A stretch of DNA of 64,000 nucleotides from an uncultured Paracoccus sp. Its GTDB lineage: Bacteria > Pseudomonadota > Alphaproteobacteria > Rhodobacterales > Rhodobacteraceae. Below, in pieces: positions 9,137 to 18,306 of the stretch (position 1 is its first letter; every line of letters begins with the position of its first letter). A program made the translations under genes and the position numbers. The stretch spans positions 1 through 64,000 of the forward strand of contig NZ_CANMEH010000004.1 in NCBI RefSeq assembly GCF_947496875.1, given 5' to 3'. The notes beneath the pieces were generated by a model. It was given only the letters and a program-made list of their open reading frames with translations, had not been told where the DNA came from and did not search any database.

Positions 9137-9966
9137 AGATCGCCCGGACCGTTGCCGATCTTCGCATCGTTTCCGACTGGCAGAGGAGCGGGCAGACTGT
9201 CGCCCTGGTGCCCACCATGGGCGCGCTTCATGCTGGGCACCTGAGTCTCGTAGGTCGAGCCCGGGCCCTCTGCGACCGGGTGATCGTGACGCTTTTCGTG
9301 AACCCCCGCCAGTTCGACAGGCCCGAGGATCTGGGCAAGTATCCCCGCAGCGAAGAACGCGACAGCGCCATGCTCGAACCGTGCGGCGTCGATCTGCTGT
9401 TCGCGCCCCCGCCAGAAGAGATCTATCCGGCCGGTTTCGCCACGACCGTCAGCGTGGCCGGGCTGACAAGCGGCATGTGCGGAGATTTCCGGCCCGGTCA
9501 CTTCGACGGGATGGCAACGATCGTCACGAAGCTGTTCCTGATGTCCAGGGCCGAGCGGGCCTTCTTTGGCGAGAAGGACTGGCAGCAGCTGCAGATCGTC
9601 CGCCGTCTGGTGCAGGATCTCAACATTCCTATCGAGATCACGGGTTGCCCGACGGTGCGTGAACCCGACGGGCTCGCCATGTCGTCCCGGAACGAGCGCC
9701 TCAGCCCCGGTGACCGCAGCATCGCGCCCGCGCTGTTCGCCGCCCTCACCCACGCCGCCAAGCGCCTGCAGGCAGGGGAGGAGATCGAAGATATCCTGTT
9801 CGCCGCCCGCAAGCAGATCACGGATGCAGGCTTCGACCGTGTCGAGTATCTCGAGCTCCGCCACCACACGACGCTGGAGCCACTGCAGCATATCGGCGAG
9901 CCGGCCCGCCTGCTTGCAGCGGCGTGGTTAGGCCCAGTGCGGTTGATCGACAACGTGCCGGTGTGA
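9133..9966 (+). CDS. panC: Pantothenate synthetase
   Basis: The protein has 277 residues, normal for PanC, which condenses pantoate and beta-alanine with ATP in the cytoplasm, the last step of vitamin B5 synthesis. The nucleotidyltransferase signature is complete: [15 protein letters not shown] (HIGH-type motif; His23 and His26 by count from MKIA), [20 protein letters not shown] (KMSKS-like lysine region) and [13 protein letters not shown]. The ATG overlaps the stop of the shrunken panB in an ATGA, which is the usual panBC operon layout. With panB destroyed here, pantoate must come from another panB copy, from an alternative route, or from outside. No obvious damage is visible in panC itself. 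Confidence 0.93.
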   Translation: MKIARTVADLRIVSDWQRSGQTVALVPTMGALHAGHLSLVGRARALCDRVIVTLFVNPRQFDRPEDLGKYPRSEERDSAMLEPCGVDLLFAPPPEEIYPAGFATTVSVAGLTSGMCGDFRPGHFDGMATIVTKLFLMSRAERAFFGEKDWQQLQIVRRLVQDLNIPIEITGCPTVREPDGLAMSSRNERLSPGDRSIAPALFAALTHAAKRLQAGEEIEDILFAARKQITDAGFDRVEYLELRHHTTLEPLQHIGEPARLLAAAWLGPVRLIDNVPV

Positions 9967-9997
9967 CGTTCTCAGGCAGGGACCGTCGTGGTCTGCG

Positions 9998-10012
9998 TGG
10001 GGCGGTGCCCCA
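9998..10012 (+). terminator. Short hairpin after panC
   Basis: TGGGGC (9998-10003) and GCCCCA (10007-10012) enclose a 3-base loop 31 bases after the panC stop. There is no T-run, so this is a weak terminator candidate. Confidence 0.3.
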
Positions 10013-10896
10013 GCTCCCCTCACCACTCCAACGTAGATGCCAGTTTCCCGTAGACGTGTCGCCCCGAAGAAGCGTTGCGGTGTAGACTTAGCCACGGGCT
10101 TGGCTTGGTCCGGACTATGCCCCGTGACACACGTCTAGCGCAAGGCGGCGGTAGGGTCTGGGAATGACCGACGCGAAAACCTCTATCCTTAGCGTGCAGT
10201 CACTCTCGCGCGATCATTTGCTACCACCCCGACATGGCTCGCTAGAATGTCGGTTTTCAGCAAATGCAGGCGTTTTCCGGCGGCCTCCACTGCCATCCGA
10301 CGTAACCACTACAAGCGAGCACGTTTTTCCAGGCTCGATGGTTACAATGCACCCAGCACGACATCATCGAAAATGTCTCTGTGACTATCATCCGGGTCGG
10401 AACACCACGGCCGCCTCCAAACGAAATTTCGATCAGTGTCGATGTTGTGCGAAGCTGTCGTCTCAGTCGTCGGCTCCACCCTCAGCGAATTGCACGGTAG
10501 GGCGCATGAGGGGAACCGCCACCGATTAGCTTCGCCCCTTACAGTGCATGTCCCGGCCCTGAATGGGTCCGAGTTGGGACAGAGGCGTGCGCGTGCTAGA
10601 GACCGTCTGACGAGCCGGTCCCCAAATCCGCGCCTGCCGATGAAGCGAAAGAGGCACAGAGGAACGAAGCCCTGGAGGATTGCCAGGCAACGAGCACTCT
10701 GATCCGACGAGTTCCTCGCCAGCGCTCCTCCGGGTGGAACACTAGTGGCGGGCGGGGGTGCTTCAGCGTCTCCATACGTCGCGATACACCGCCTGAAGGA
10801 CAGCGTGCGGGCCAGCGTAGACGGGTCGTTCTCCGTTGCAGAAAGGCCGTCTGGTGGGCTCACAGGCAGCGCATGCAGGGCTTTCCGTAGCTTGAT
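10013..10896. other. Long stretch without a supported gene
   Basis: Nearly 900 bases between panC and the integrase relic. Open frames on both strands (up to about 170 codons) read as arginine/serine/proline-rich noise typical of non-coding high-GC DNA. None shows a family motif or a good start. The GC content is somewhat lower around 10180-10460. Probably the eroded interior or flank of the element that carried the integrase. Confidence 0.5.
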
Positions 10897-11754
10897 CTAC
10901 GAAATGTAACCGTGCGCTCGAATCAAGCGCTCCAAATCTGCGACGAGGTCAGGCTTAAGCGCCGTGTCCTTCGACATGGCCCTGCCGACCGATGCGTTCA
11001 AAGGCTTCCTGCCAAGCAGCTTCATGAGCTCGCCCCACCGGTTCCCAAAGCCTCGGTCGTCCATGAACTGCTTGACGGCGTCCTTTGACCAGAGGATCGC
11101 GAGGCTGGCCGGTGAAGGCACCTTGGTCTCGCTCCAGAGATCGCTCCAGCGCTTGAATTTCCGCACGCATGATGTGTCGCGCAAGGCTGATCCAATCGGC
11201 AGTAGATCGCTCAACGAACAGCCGGTTCACGCGCAGATACTCGTCAACTTCATGAGCGATGAGAGCCGTTTCACCTTTGGCCAGGTGCTTCTTCAATTCA
11301 GCAAGCTTGATCCTCCGTGTCTCGGCTGAGATCTGCCCCGCATTCTGCGCCACCTGGAGCTCCAGCGTGGCATCCAGTAGCGACAAGGGGTCGATACCGG
11401 TGATCTTGCCCCGCTCGACCTGATCGACAAGGTCGACTCTCAGAGCCTCGATCTCTGCCTCGCCGGGCAGGCGTGCCCGGTCAGCCTCATCGCGCTCCAG
11501 CACAGATGTGTAGTGATCCCACACCGCGTGCTCCCGGTAGGTCGCAACAAGTGTGCGACGACTGCGCAGGTCATCGAACTCGCGCTGCCACTCCTGGATG
11601 ACCGGCCATAGAAGGCGCTTTGCCTCGGTCTCGCTCTTTGTTCCCAAGGATTTCTTCATCGGCTGGGTCCCGACGACCTGAACAAGATCCGTGGGCACGT
11701 CGATCCTCGCGTAGTAGACCGAACCGCGCTTGGTCAGTACGAGATGCGCGCCAT
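10897..11754 (-). pseudogene. Site-specific integrase relic (DUF6538-type N-terminus), frameshifted and lacking the catalytic domain
   Basis: The body reads HLVLTKRGSVYYARIDVPTD then VVGTQPMKKSLGTKSETEAKRLL, the usual N-terminal arm-binding region of DUF6538 tyrosine recombinases, then helical core-binding sequence. The most likely original start is ATG 11754 (AGGA six bases upstream), but a GC-repeat expansion right after it (ATGGCGCGCATC where ATGGCGCATC would give M-A-H-L) throws it out of frame. A second shift near 11115 moves the sequence into the frame ending ...ADLERLIRAHGYIS at 10897. The R...HxxR...Y catalytic domain is absent. So the gene has at least two frameshifts and a 3' truncation and cannot recombine. 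It lies beside a tRNA-Pro-like 3' end. Confidence 0.72.
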
Positions 11755-11874
11755 GAGCTGTCCTGTCCAATGAGCTCCGGCACACCCGACCGGACCAGTA
11801 TTCCGGAACAGTGGTTTGCTTGAACCCCTTTCACGGTCAAGTAGTTGTATGCAATCAATGTGCTGGATCTGACT

Positions 11875-11900
11875 GGGTTTTGATCCTCTCGCTCCGACCA
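11875..11900 (+). other. tRNA-Pro 3'-end fragment, candidate attachment-site scar
   Basis: Bases 11881-11900, TGATCCTCTCGCTCCGACCA, match the T-arm 3' half, acceptor strand and CCA of alphaproteobacterial tRNA-Pro as I recall it (ATCCTCTCGCTCCGACCA). The upstream tRNA body is absent, so this is a fragment and not a functional gene. It lies about 120 bases from the ancestral start of the integrase relic, the arrangement left when an integrative element used the tRNA-Pro 3' end as attB. The remaining bases up to dnaE2 at 12132 show no gene. Confidence 0.45.
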
Positions 11901-12132
11901 GTTCGTAGGGTCCGATGCGCTGATCAGCGGTTGGCCGGACCGGAACGCGAGCCGACCTGCTTATAAAGCATCGGACGGTCGTTCGATGGGGGCTTCTCTG
12001 CATCGTCTGATTGCGCGTGACCTCCAACGCCGGGCACTGCAGGGCTCAGTCGTGTCTCGACGCGCGTGGCCCCACATTGCAATCGCGGCCCGCCTATCCG
12101 GCATGAACGTGAAAACGCAGGCGCCGACCTCC

Positions 12133-15100
12133 TCACCTGAAATCCCGCGTCCTGACCCGGATCGTGTCTAGGTGGAGGTCGGGGATGTACATGTCGCGCG
12201 GACGCGGCCCTTTGGGGGGCTGGCTGCGCGGATCGGGGGTGGGCGTGCCGTGGGATATCTCGTCGCCGCGGCCGTGGGTCAACGGAAAGCTGGCCTCGCG
12301 GCCACCGACGCCGGCAAGGTCGCCCGAGAGATCCGCCAAGCGATGGACCACCAGATGGACCACCTCGCCCTCGCGCTGGATGCGGCCCTTTACCGCGATC
12401 ATGCCGGCGGACAGGACGATGCGGCGATGCGCCTCGAACACCTTCGGCCAGACCACCAGATTGGCGATGCCGGTCTCGTCCTCCAGCGTGATGAACATGA
12501 CCCCCTTGGCCGAACCGGGGCGCTGGCGGACCAGCACGATCCCCGCCGTTTCCAGCCAGAACCGATCGCGAGCGGCCATCGCCTCGGCGCAGCTGACGAT
12601 GCGGCGGCGGCGCAGATCCTCGCGCAGGAACGACACCGGGTGGCGGCGCAGCGACAGCCCGGTATGGCCGTAATCCTCGACCACCTCGCGCCCTGCCGCC
12701 ATGGGGCGCAAGGTGACAGCGGGTTCGTCCGCCTCGGGCACCGTCCCGCCTGCGCGCGCCGCTGCGGCCGCGAACAACGGCAACTCCTCGTCGCCCAGCC
12801 CCTTCAGCGCCCACAGCGTCTCGCGCCGGGAAAGCCCGAGGCCGGGGCGAAAGCCGTCCGCCTCGGCAATGCAGGTCAGCGCGGCCAAGGGAACGCGGAC
12901 CCGCTGCCAGAGATCCGCGACCGACGCAAAGGGCCGGTCGGCGCGCGCCGCGACGATGGTCGCCGCATGAACGTTGGCCAGTCCCTTCACCAGGCGCAGC
13001 CCCAGCCGGACAGCCAGCCGCCCCTGGTCGTCCGCGGGTTCCAGCGTGCAATCCCAGCGGCTCGCGTTGAGGCAGACCGGGCGGACCTCGACGCCGTGGT
13101 CGCGGGCATCGCGGACGATCTGGGCGGCGGCGTAGAAGCCCATCGGCTGGCTGTTCAGAAGCGCCGCGCAGAACACGTCCGGGTGCCAGCACTTGAGCCA
13201 GGCCGAGGCATAGGCGATCAGCGCGAACGAGGCCGCATGGCTTTCGGGAAAGCCGTAGCTGCCGAAGCCTTCGAGCTGGCGGAAGGTGCGCTCGGCAAAC
13301 CCGGGGTCGTAGCCGCGCGCAACCATGCCGGCGATCAGCTTGTCCTTGAAGGCCGACACGCCGCCGGTGAACTTGAAGGTCGCCATCGACTTCCTGAGCA
13401 GGTCGGCCTCGCCCGGCGTGAATCCCGCGCATTCGATGGCCACGCGCATCGCCTGTTCCTGGAACAGCGGCACGCCCAGGGTCTTGCCCAGGACCGTCTC
13501 CAGTTCGGGCGTCGGATATTCCACCGGTTCCAGCCCCGCCCGGCGGCGCAGATAGGGGTGGACCATGTCGCCCTGGATCGGCCCGGGCCGCACGATGGCG
13601 ACCTGCACCACCAGATCGTAATAGGTCCGGGGCTTCAGCCGCGGCAGCATCGCCATCTGCGCCCGGGACTCGATCTGGAATGTGCCGAGCGTATCGGCGC
13701 GGCGGATCATGGCATAGGTGCGCGGATCCTCGGCCGGGATGGTCGCCAGATCATAGGTGACGCCCTTGTGCCGGGCCAGCAGGTCCAGCCCCTTGGCCAT
13801 GCAGGTCAGCATCCCCAGGGCCAGCACATCGACCTTCATGAAGCGCAGCGCATCGATGTCGTCCTTGTCCCATTCGATGATCTGGCGATCCTTCATCGTT
13901 GCCGGCTCGATCGGGACCAGATCGTCTAGCCGGTCATGGGTCAGCACGAAGCCGCCGGGATGCTGGGACAGATGCCGGGGGGCGCCGCGCAGCTGGGCGG
14001 CAAGCTCCATCGTCAGGCGCAGCCGGCGATCCTGGGGGTTGAGGTTCAGTTCGCGGATCTGCCCATCCGTCACCCCCTCCTCGGACCAGGCCCAGAGCTG
14101 GGACGAAAGCGCCCGGATCAGATCCTCGGGCAGCCCCAGCGCCTTGCCCACGTCCCGCAGCGCCCCCTTGGACCGATAGCGGATCACGGTGGCGCAAAGC
14201 GCCGCGCGGTCGCGGCCATAATGCTCATAGATCCACTGGATCACCTCCTCGCGCCGCTCATGCTCGAAATCCACGTCGATGTCGGGCGGCTCGTGGCGTT
14301 CCTCGCTGACGAAACGCTCGAACAGCAGGTCGTTGCGGGCGGGATCGATCGAGGTGATGCCGAGGACGAAGCAGACCGCCGAATTGGCTGCCGAGCCGCG
14401 CCCCTGGCACAGGATGCCGCGCGTCCGGGCAAAGCGGACGATGCTGTGGACGGTCAGGAAATACGGCGCATAGTCGAGCCTGCCGATCAGCCGCAGTTCG
14501 TGGTTCAGCGTGGCCGTGACGTCGTCCGGAATGTTCTCGGGGTAACGTTCGGCCGCGCCTTCCCAGGTCAGCCGTTCCAGCGTCTGCTGTGCGGTCAGGG
14601 TGGGGTCGCTGCATTCCTCGGGGTACTGATAGGCCAGTTCGTCCAGCGAGAAGCGGCAGCGCCGGCCGAGCTCCAGCGTGCGGGCGATCGCCTCGGGATA
14701 GCGGGCAAACAGCCGCTGCATCTCGGCAGGCGGCTTCAGGTGGCGATCGGCATGACGCTCGCGCCGCAGGCCGAGAGCCTCGACGGTGACATTGTGGCGG
14801 ATGGCGGTGACGACATCCTGAAGGATGCGGCGACCGGGGTCATGGTAGAGCACGTCGTTGGTCACCACCGTCGGCACCCCCCGGCAGGCGGCGAGGTGCG
14901 ACAGGTCGTGCAGCCGCAGCTGGTCGTTTGGTCGCCGCCGCAGGGTGAGCGCCAGGTAAGCCCGGTCCCCGAAGACATCGCGCAGGCGGCGCAACCGCAG
15001 GGCGCAGGTCTCGTCCGCGAGGTCCGGGACCAGCACCGCGATCAGACCTTCGGCATGGCAGGCCAGGTCCGTCCATTCCAGATGACACCGGCCCTTGCCC

Positions 15101-15405
15101 GCCCGCCCCTTGCCAAGCGTCAGCAGGCGGCAGAGCCGCGCATAGGCTGCGCGGTCGCCGGGATAGACCAGCACCGACATGCCGCAGGCCAGATCCAGCC
15201 GGCAGCCGACGATCAGCCGGATACCGGCGGCCCGCGCCGCCTCATGCGCGCGCACGATCCCGGCGAGGCTGTTGCGGTCGGTGATCGCCAGCGCCTCGAT
15301 CCCCATGCCGGCGGCGGTGGCGAACAGCTCCTCGGCCGAGGATGCACCCCGCAGAAAGCTGAAATGGCTCGTCACCTGCAGTTCGGCATAGCCCGGCGCG
15401 CTCAT
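12133..15405 (-). CDS. dnaE2: Error-prone DNA polymerase III alpha-type subunit DnaE2 (ImuC)
   Basis: The protein has 1090 residues, normal for DnaE2, the SOS-induced translesion polymerase of the ImuA-ImuB-DnaE2 mutasome. The N-terminal PHP domain starts at [17 protein letters not shown]. The polymerase palm is marked by [15 protein letters not shown] and [15 protein letters not shown] (catalytic Asp-x-Asp), then [18 protein letters not shown] in the fingers and an OB-fold near [16 protein letters not shown]. The C-terminus ends in [14 protein letters not shown], typical of DnaE2. ATG 15405 is chosen because it overlaps the imuB stop in ATGA, giving translational coupling, while the upstream in-frame start at 15429 lies inside imuB. 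It is last in the imuA-imuB-dnaE2 operon and should be induced by DNA damage via the LexA box at 17635. Confidence 0.96.
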   Translation of the reverse strand: MSAPGYAELQVTSHFSFLRGASSAEELFATAAGMGIEALAITDRNSLAGIVRAHEAARAAGIRLIVGCRLDLACGMSVLVYPGDRAAYARLCRLLTLGKGRAGKGRCHLEWTDLACHAEGLIAVLVPDLADETCALRLRRLRDVFGDRAYLALTLRRRPNDQLRLHDLSHLAACRGVPTVVTNDVLYHDPGRRILQDVVTAIRHNVTVEALGLRRERHADRHLKPPAEMQRLFARYPEAIARTLELGRRCRFSLDELAYQYPEECSDPTLTAQQTLERLTWEGAAERYPENIPDDVTATLNHELRLIGRLDYAPYFLTVHSIVRFARTRGILCQGRGSAANSAVCFVLGITSIDPARNDLLFERFVSEERHEPPDIDVDFEHERREEVIQWIYEHYGRDRAALCATVIRYRSKGALRDVGKALGLPEDLIRALSSQLWAWSEEGVTDGQIRELNLNPQDRRLRLTMELAAQLRGAPRHLSQHPGGFVLTHDRLDDLVPIEPATMKDRQIIEWDKDDIDALRFMKVDVLALGMLTCMAKGLDLLARHKGVTYDLATIPAEDPRTYAMIRRADTLGTFQIESRAQMAMLPRLKPRTYYDLVVQVAIVRPGPIQGDMVHPYLRRRAGLEPVEYPTPELETVLGKTLGVPLFQEQAMRVAIECAGFTPGEADLLRKSMATFKFTGGVSAFKDKLIAGMVARGYDPGFAERTFRQLEGFGSYGFPESHAASFALIAYASAWLKCWHPDVFCAALLNSQPMGFYAAAQIVRDARDHGVEVRPVCLNASRWDCTLEPADDQGRLAVRLGLRLVKGLANVHAATIVAARADRPFASVADLWQRVRVPLAALTCIAEADGFRPGLGLSRRETLWALKGLGDEELPLFAAAAARAGGTVPEADEPAVTLRPMAAGREVVEDYGHTGLSLRRHPVSFLREDLRRRRIVSCAEAMAARDRFWLETAGIVLVRQRPGSAKGVMFITLEDETGIANLVVWPKVFEAHRRIVLSAGMIAVKGRIQREGEVVHLVVHRLADLSGDLAGVGGREASFPLTHGRGDEISHGTPTPDPRSQPPKGPRPRDMYIPDLHLDTIRVRTRDFR

Positions 15406-16922
15406 CCGAACACCCCATGCAGGAACCACCGGTGCGAGCCGGTCGCCGCGTCCTCTCCATCGCCGGCGCGAAAGATCCAGTAGCGTTCGCCTGCGTCATC
15501 CTCGACGCGGAAGTAGTCGCGCACGGCGACCAGTTCGGCATCACGCTTCCACCATTCGCCAAAGACCCGTTCCGGCCCGTCGGCGCGCCGGACGCGGCGG
15601 CGGATCCCCCGCCAGGAAAACCAGTTCGGCGGATGGTCGGGCAGCAGCGCCATGGTCTCGATCGGCTCGGGCCGGGGCAGCAGGCGCGCGGGGCGCGGCC
15701 AGTGGCCGGGCCAGCCCGCGCCACCGGGTTCGGCCAGCGGCGGGACGCGGCGGACGCAGCGTTCCGGCACGTCGCTGGGGACAGGGGCAAACCGATAGAC
15801 CGCCTGCGAGCCCACCCGGTTCACCAGCCTGTCGATCAACCCCGACAGATCGGGGGCTGGTTCTTCCAGCAGGCTGCCGGTCTGGCGCGCCCCCAGAGGC
15901 TCGGCCAGGGTGGCGGTCAGCGTCATGATCTCGATGCCGTGGCCGGGGTCGATGGTCTCGATCCGGTCGCAGAGCAGCCGCGTCAGCCGCGGCGCGGCGC
16001 GTCGCGGCACGGCAAGACCCACGCGCACAGTCTCGATCCGGTTGTCGACCCGCCAGCAGAGCAGATCAAGACGGCGCGCCCCCAGCCCCCGCGCCTCCAG
16101 TGCCGCACAGAGCCGTTCCATCAGCAACCCGACATGGCGGGCAATGGTTTCGGCGGCGGCTATGGGTTCCGCAAAGGCGCGGCGGACCTCGACCAGATCG
16201 TCAGGGCGGACGGGCTCGATGGGTTCGGCAATCCTGCCCAGCGCCTGATCCAGCCGGCGACACAGATCCGGTCCGAAACGGCGGGTCAGCGGCGCCCGCG
16301 GCTGCGCAAGAAGATCGCCGATGCTGGCAAAGCCCAGGTCGCCCAGGCTGCGCAGGGTCGGATCCGGCAACCGCAGCGCCTGCAGCGGCAGCGGCGCCAG
16401 CGCCGACCGCGCCTGACCCGGCGGGGCCAGGAAGACGGGGGTGGCGGCGTGCCGCGCCAGCGCATGGGCCGCCCCCCAGCTATCGGCGATGGCTGCGCGC
16501 GCGGTCACGCCGGACATCAGCAGCCGACCCAGCAGCGCGTCCAGCATGGCCGCCTCGCCTCCGTGCAGGTGATCGGCCCCGGTCGAATCGATGACGATGC
16601 CGTCCGGCGGATCGACGGCCACGACGGGCGAGATGCGCTGCAGCGCCCACAGCGCCAGCCGTTCGAGGCTTGCGGCATCGGCCTGCGGATCGGCGAGCTC
16701 GACCCGCAGGCCCGGCACCAACGCCTGCGCCTGGGTCACCGGCATGCCCACCCGCAGCCCCAGCGCTTGGGCCGCCGCGTCCGTCGCCGTCACTTCGCGC
16801 CGGTTGCCGACGCGCGCCGCCAGGATCAGCGGCATCTCAGGCGAAAGCGCCGCGTCGCCAGCCGTCCGCCGCAGCCGGTCCGTCGGCCACATCGGCAGGA
16901 ACACCGAGACGACCCGTCCCAT
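15402..16922 (-). CDS. imuB: ImuB, catalytically inactive Y-family-like mutasome subunit
   Basis: The 506-residue protein bridges DnaE2 and the beta clamp in SOS mutagenesis. ATG 16922 ([18 protein letters not shown]) fits the family N-terminus; the extra 13 codons upstream do not. The Y-family fold is visible ([40 protein letters not shown] in the thumb-like helix-hairpin-helix), but the polymerase carboxylates are missing, as in all ImuB. The C-terminal tail around [20 protein letters not shown] is the family-specific region that contacts partners. The start of the gene lies 86 bases inside the end of imuA, and its stop overlaps dnaE2, so the three are tightly coupled. Confidence 0.94.
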   Translation of the reverse strand: MGRVVSVFLPMWPTDRLRRTAGDAALSPEMPLILAARVGNRREVTATDAAAQALGLRVGMPVTQAQALVPGLRVELADPQADAASLERLALWALQRISPVVAVDPPDGIVIDSTGADHLHGGEAAMLDALLGRLLMSGVTARAAIADSWGAAHALARHAATPVFLAPPGQARSALAPLPLQALRLPDPTLRSLGDLGFASIGDLLAQPRAPLTRRFGPDLCRRLDQALGRIAEPIEPVRPDDLVEVRRAFAEPIAAAETIARHVGLLMERLCAALEARGLGARRLDLLCWRVDNRIETVRVGLAVPRRAAPRLTRLLCDRIETIDPGHGIEIMTLTATLAEPLGARQTGSLLEEPAPDLSGLIDRLVNRVGSQAVYRFAPVPSDVPERCVRRVPPLAEPGGAGWPGHWPRPARLLPRPEPIETMALLPDHPPNWFSWRGIRRRVRRADGPERVFGEWWKRDAELVAVRDYFRVEDDAGERYWIFRAGDGEDAATGSHRWFLHGVFG

Positions 16923-17592
16923 CACATGCCTCCAGTTCGATATCCAGGCTCTCTCCCGCACGGGCGCGGATCAGTTCGACCAGCCAGCGCGCCCGCCCGA
17001 TTCCCGGCACCGGCAGCGGGGCCGAGGGCAGGACCGAAACCCGCCAGCGCGTCATGGCGGCGGTCGGCTGGCCGAAATCCACAGCCTCCGTCTGTCGACG
17101 CCAGCGTCGCAGGGCGAGGCCCAGTGTCCCGCTGCCCCGGGCGGCGAGGTGCAGCCGCCGCGAGGCGGTCATCGAAAGCTTCGGCACCTCGCCCACCACC
17201 GCGCCGAGCCCGCCATGGCGCAGCCCTTCCTCGATGCAGGCGAGCACCGCCCGCTCGTCGCCCGCCTCGACATGGATCACCCGGTCGGGCGCCAGCCCCG
17301 CCTGCTCCAGCCCCGGCGCGAACAGATCCTGGCGGACGACGCACCAGAGCACCTTGCCCTGGGTGCGGGCGGCTATCCCGGCCGCGAAGCAGGCCGCGGC
17401 AGCCCCGTCGACCGCGCCGTTGCCGCCACCCGCCACCTCATGCAGGCAACCCAGCGCCAACCCGCCCTGGGGCAGCCGCCGGTCCAGCGCGGCAATCCCG
17501 AACGGCAGCACCGCCTGCATGGGCCGGCCATCGCCCTCGATCCGGGCGATCCGCGCCCGCAGGGCGGCAGCGGCAGTAATCGGGGCAGACAT
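16837..17592 (-). CDS. imuA: ImuA, RecA/SulA-like mutasome accessory protein
   Basis: The protein has 251 residues. Family features include the opening LPFGIAALDRRLPQGGLALGCLHEV (part of the RecA-like N-terminus), GAVVGEVPKLSMTASRRLHLAA and ALRRWRRQTEAVD (T-x-x-W-x-V region near TAAMTRWRVSVLPS). ImuA is thought to regulate the mutasome and to interact with RecA and ImuB. It is the first gene of the operon and lies 43 bases from a LexA box on its promoter side. Its last 86 bases are shared with imuB in another frame, a longer overlap than usual for operon partners. Confidence 0.9.
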   Translation of the reverse strand: MSAPITAAAALRARIARIEGDGRPMQAVLPFGIAALDRRLPQGGLALGCLHEVAGGGNGAVDGAAAACFAAGIAARTQGKVLWCVVRQDLFAPGLEQAGLAPDRVIHVEAGDERAVLACIEEGLRHGGLGAVVGEVPKLSMTASRRLHLAARGSGTLGLALRRWRRQTEAVDFGQPTAAMTRWRVSVLPSAPLPVPGIGRARWLVELIRARAGESLDIELEACDGTGRLGVPADVADGPAAADGWRRGAFA

Positions 17593-17634
17593 GTGAACGC
17601 AGGCTCCGGCAGCACAGAAAGAGGATCAGGTTAT

Positions 17635-17649
17635 GTTCCCTTTTTGTTC
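17635..17649. promoter_or_regulatory. LexA (SOS) operator of the imuA operon
   Basis: GTTC (17635-17638), seven bases, then GTTC (17646-17649): an exact GTTC-N7-GTTC direct repeat, the known alphaproteobacterial LexA box. It lies 43-57 bases upstream of the imuA ATG, where repression of the mutasome operon would be expected. Confidence 0.88.
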
Positions 17650-17935
17650 CCGCGAGCCGAGTGAGTCAATCTGACCTGTGGACAAGGGTGCGGGTGACGC
17701 GGTGCGCCTGGCCTTCTGGCGACACTTTCTTGATCCGGACTCCCGCACATGGCCCTGATCTTCTTGTCCAAATCGTTGCCCCGGCTTTCCTTCGGTTCTC
17801 GTGCCTCGTCGGGCCGCCGCGGTGGGTGGCCGGTTCAACGCAACCCGGATGGCGGCGCCCGCGTTACGGCAGGGTACCCGCGGCTGATTCTCTCCAAGCC
17901 GACTTGCCGACCGCACAGCAACCCAGGGGAATGTG

Positions 17936-18259
17936 ATGACCGGACCGCAGGACCCCGCCGCCTCGCCGCCACAGACCGATGACCAAACGGCACCGGTGCG
18001 CGCCGATGGCGGCCGCATCCGGTCCGATGCCATGGCGCAGGCCATGCAGCAATTCGTGCAGGCAGGCGCCTATCATCGGGTCGCCGTCAAGCACCTGGTG
18101 CTGAGCGCGCGCGCACGCGAAGGCCTGATACGCTTGGGGGTCGAGAACCTGCAGCAACTGGTCGACGCCAGTGATGCGGATCTGGCCCGCGAACATCTGC
18201 TGGATGCCGACAGCATCGCCGAGATCCGGGCCGAGCAGCGGCGGATCCTGCCCGTCTAG
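17936..18259 (+). CDS. Small protein resembling a free RNA polymerase alpha C-terminal domain
   Basis: The protein has 107 residues. ATG 17936 is preferred to GTG 17933; AGGGGAA lies about six bases upstream. Residues 1-45 are acidic/low-complexity. Residues 50-105 (HLVLSARAREGLIRLGVENL then QQLVDASDADLAREHLLDAD and SIAEIRAEQ) align by eye with alphaCTD (LxLSVRSxNCLKxxxIxxIGDLxxxTExxLLxxxNxGxKSLxEI). The arginine equivalent to E. coli Arg265 is kept, but the Asn268 and Gly-Lys-Lys-Ser positions are replaced (EGL, DADSI). It could bind DNA or an alphaCTD partner, or be only a generic helix-hairpin-helix protein. It is monocistronic, facing away from the mutasome and convergent with the acyl-CoA ligase. 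Confidence 0.68.
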   Translation: MTGPQDPAASPPQTDDQTAPVRADGGRIRSDAMAQAMQQFVQAGAYHRVAVKHLVLSARAREGLIRLGVENLQQLVDASDADLAREHLLDADSIAEIRAEQRRILPV

Positions 18260-18306
18260 GCCCCGAACTCCCGGTCAGTGAGCCGAGGCGCGACTCGCCC
18301 AGGCGG

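Noticed and set aside
10164..10529. 121-codon plus-strand frame in the empty 10-kb stretch
   Set aside because: Composition is random-like, with no motif and no ribosome-binding site.
12172..13929. Long plus-strand open frames opposite dnaE2 and imuB (to 720 codons)
   Set aside because: They are antisense shadows of strongly recognised genes in high-GC DNA; their sequences have no family features.
17690..17700. TGTGGACAA resembling a DnaA box near 17677
   Set aside because: Single imperfect copy; no cluster or AT-rich unwinding region, so not an origin.
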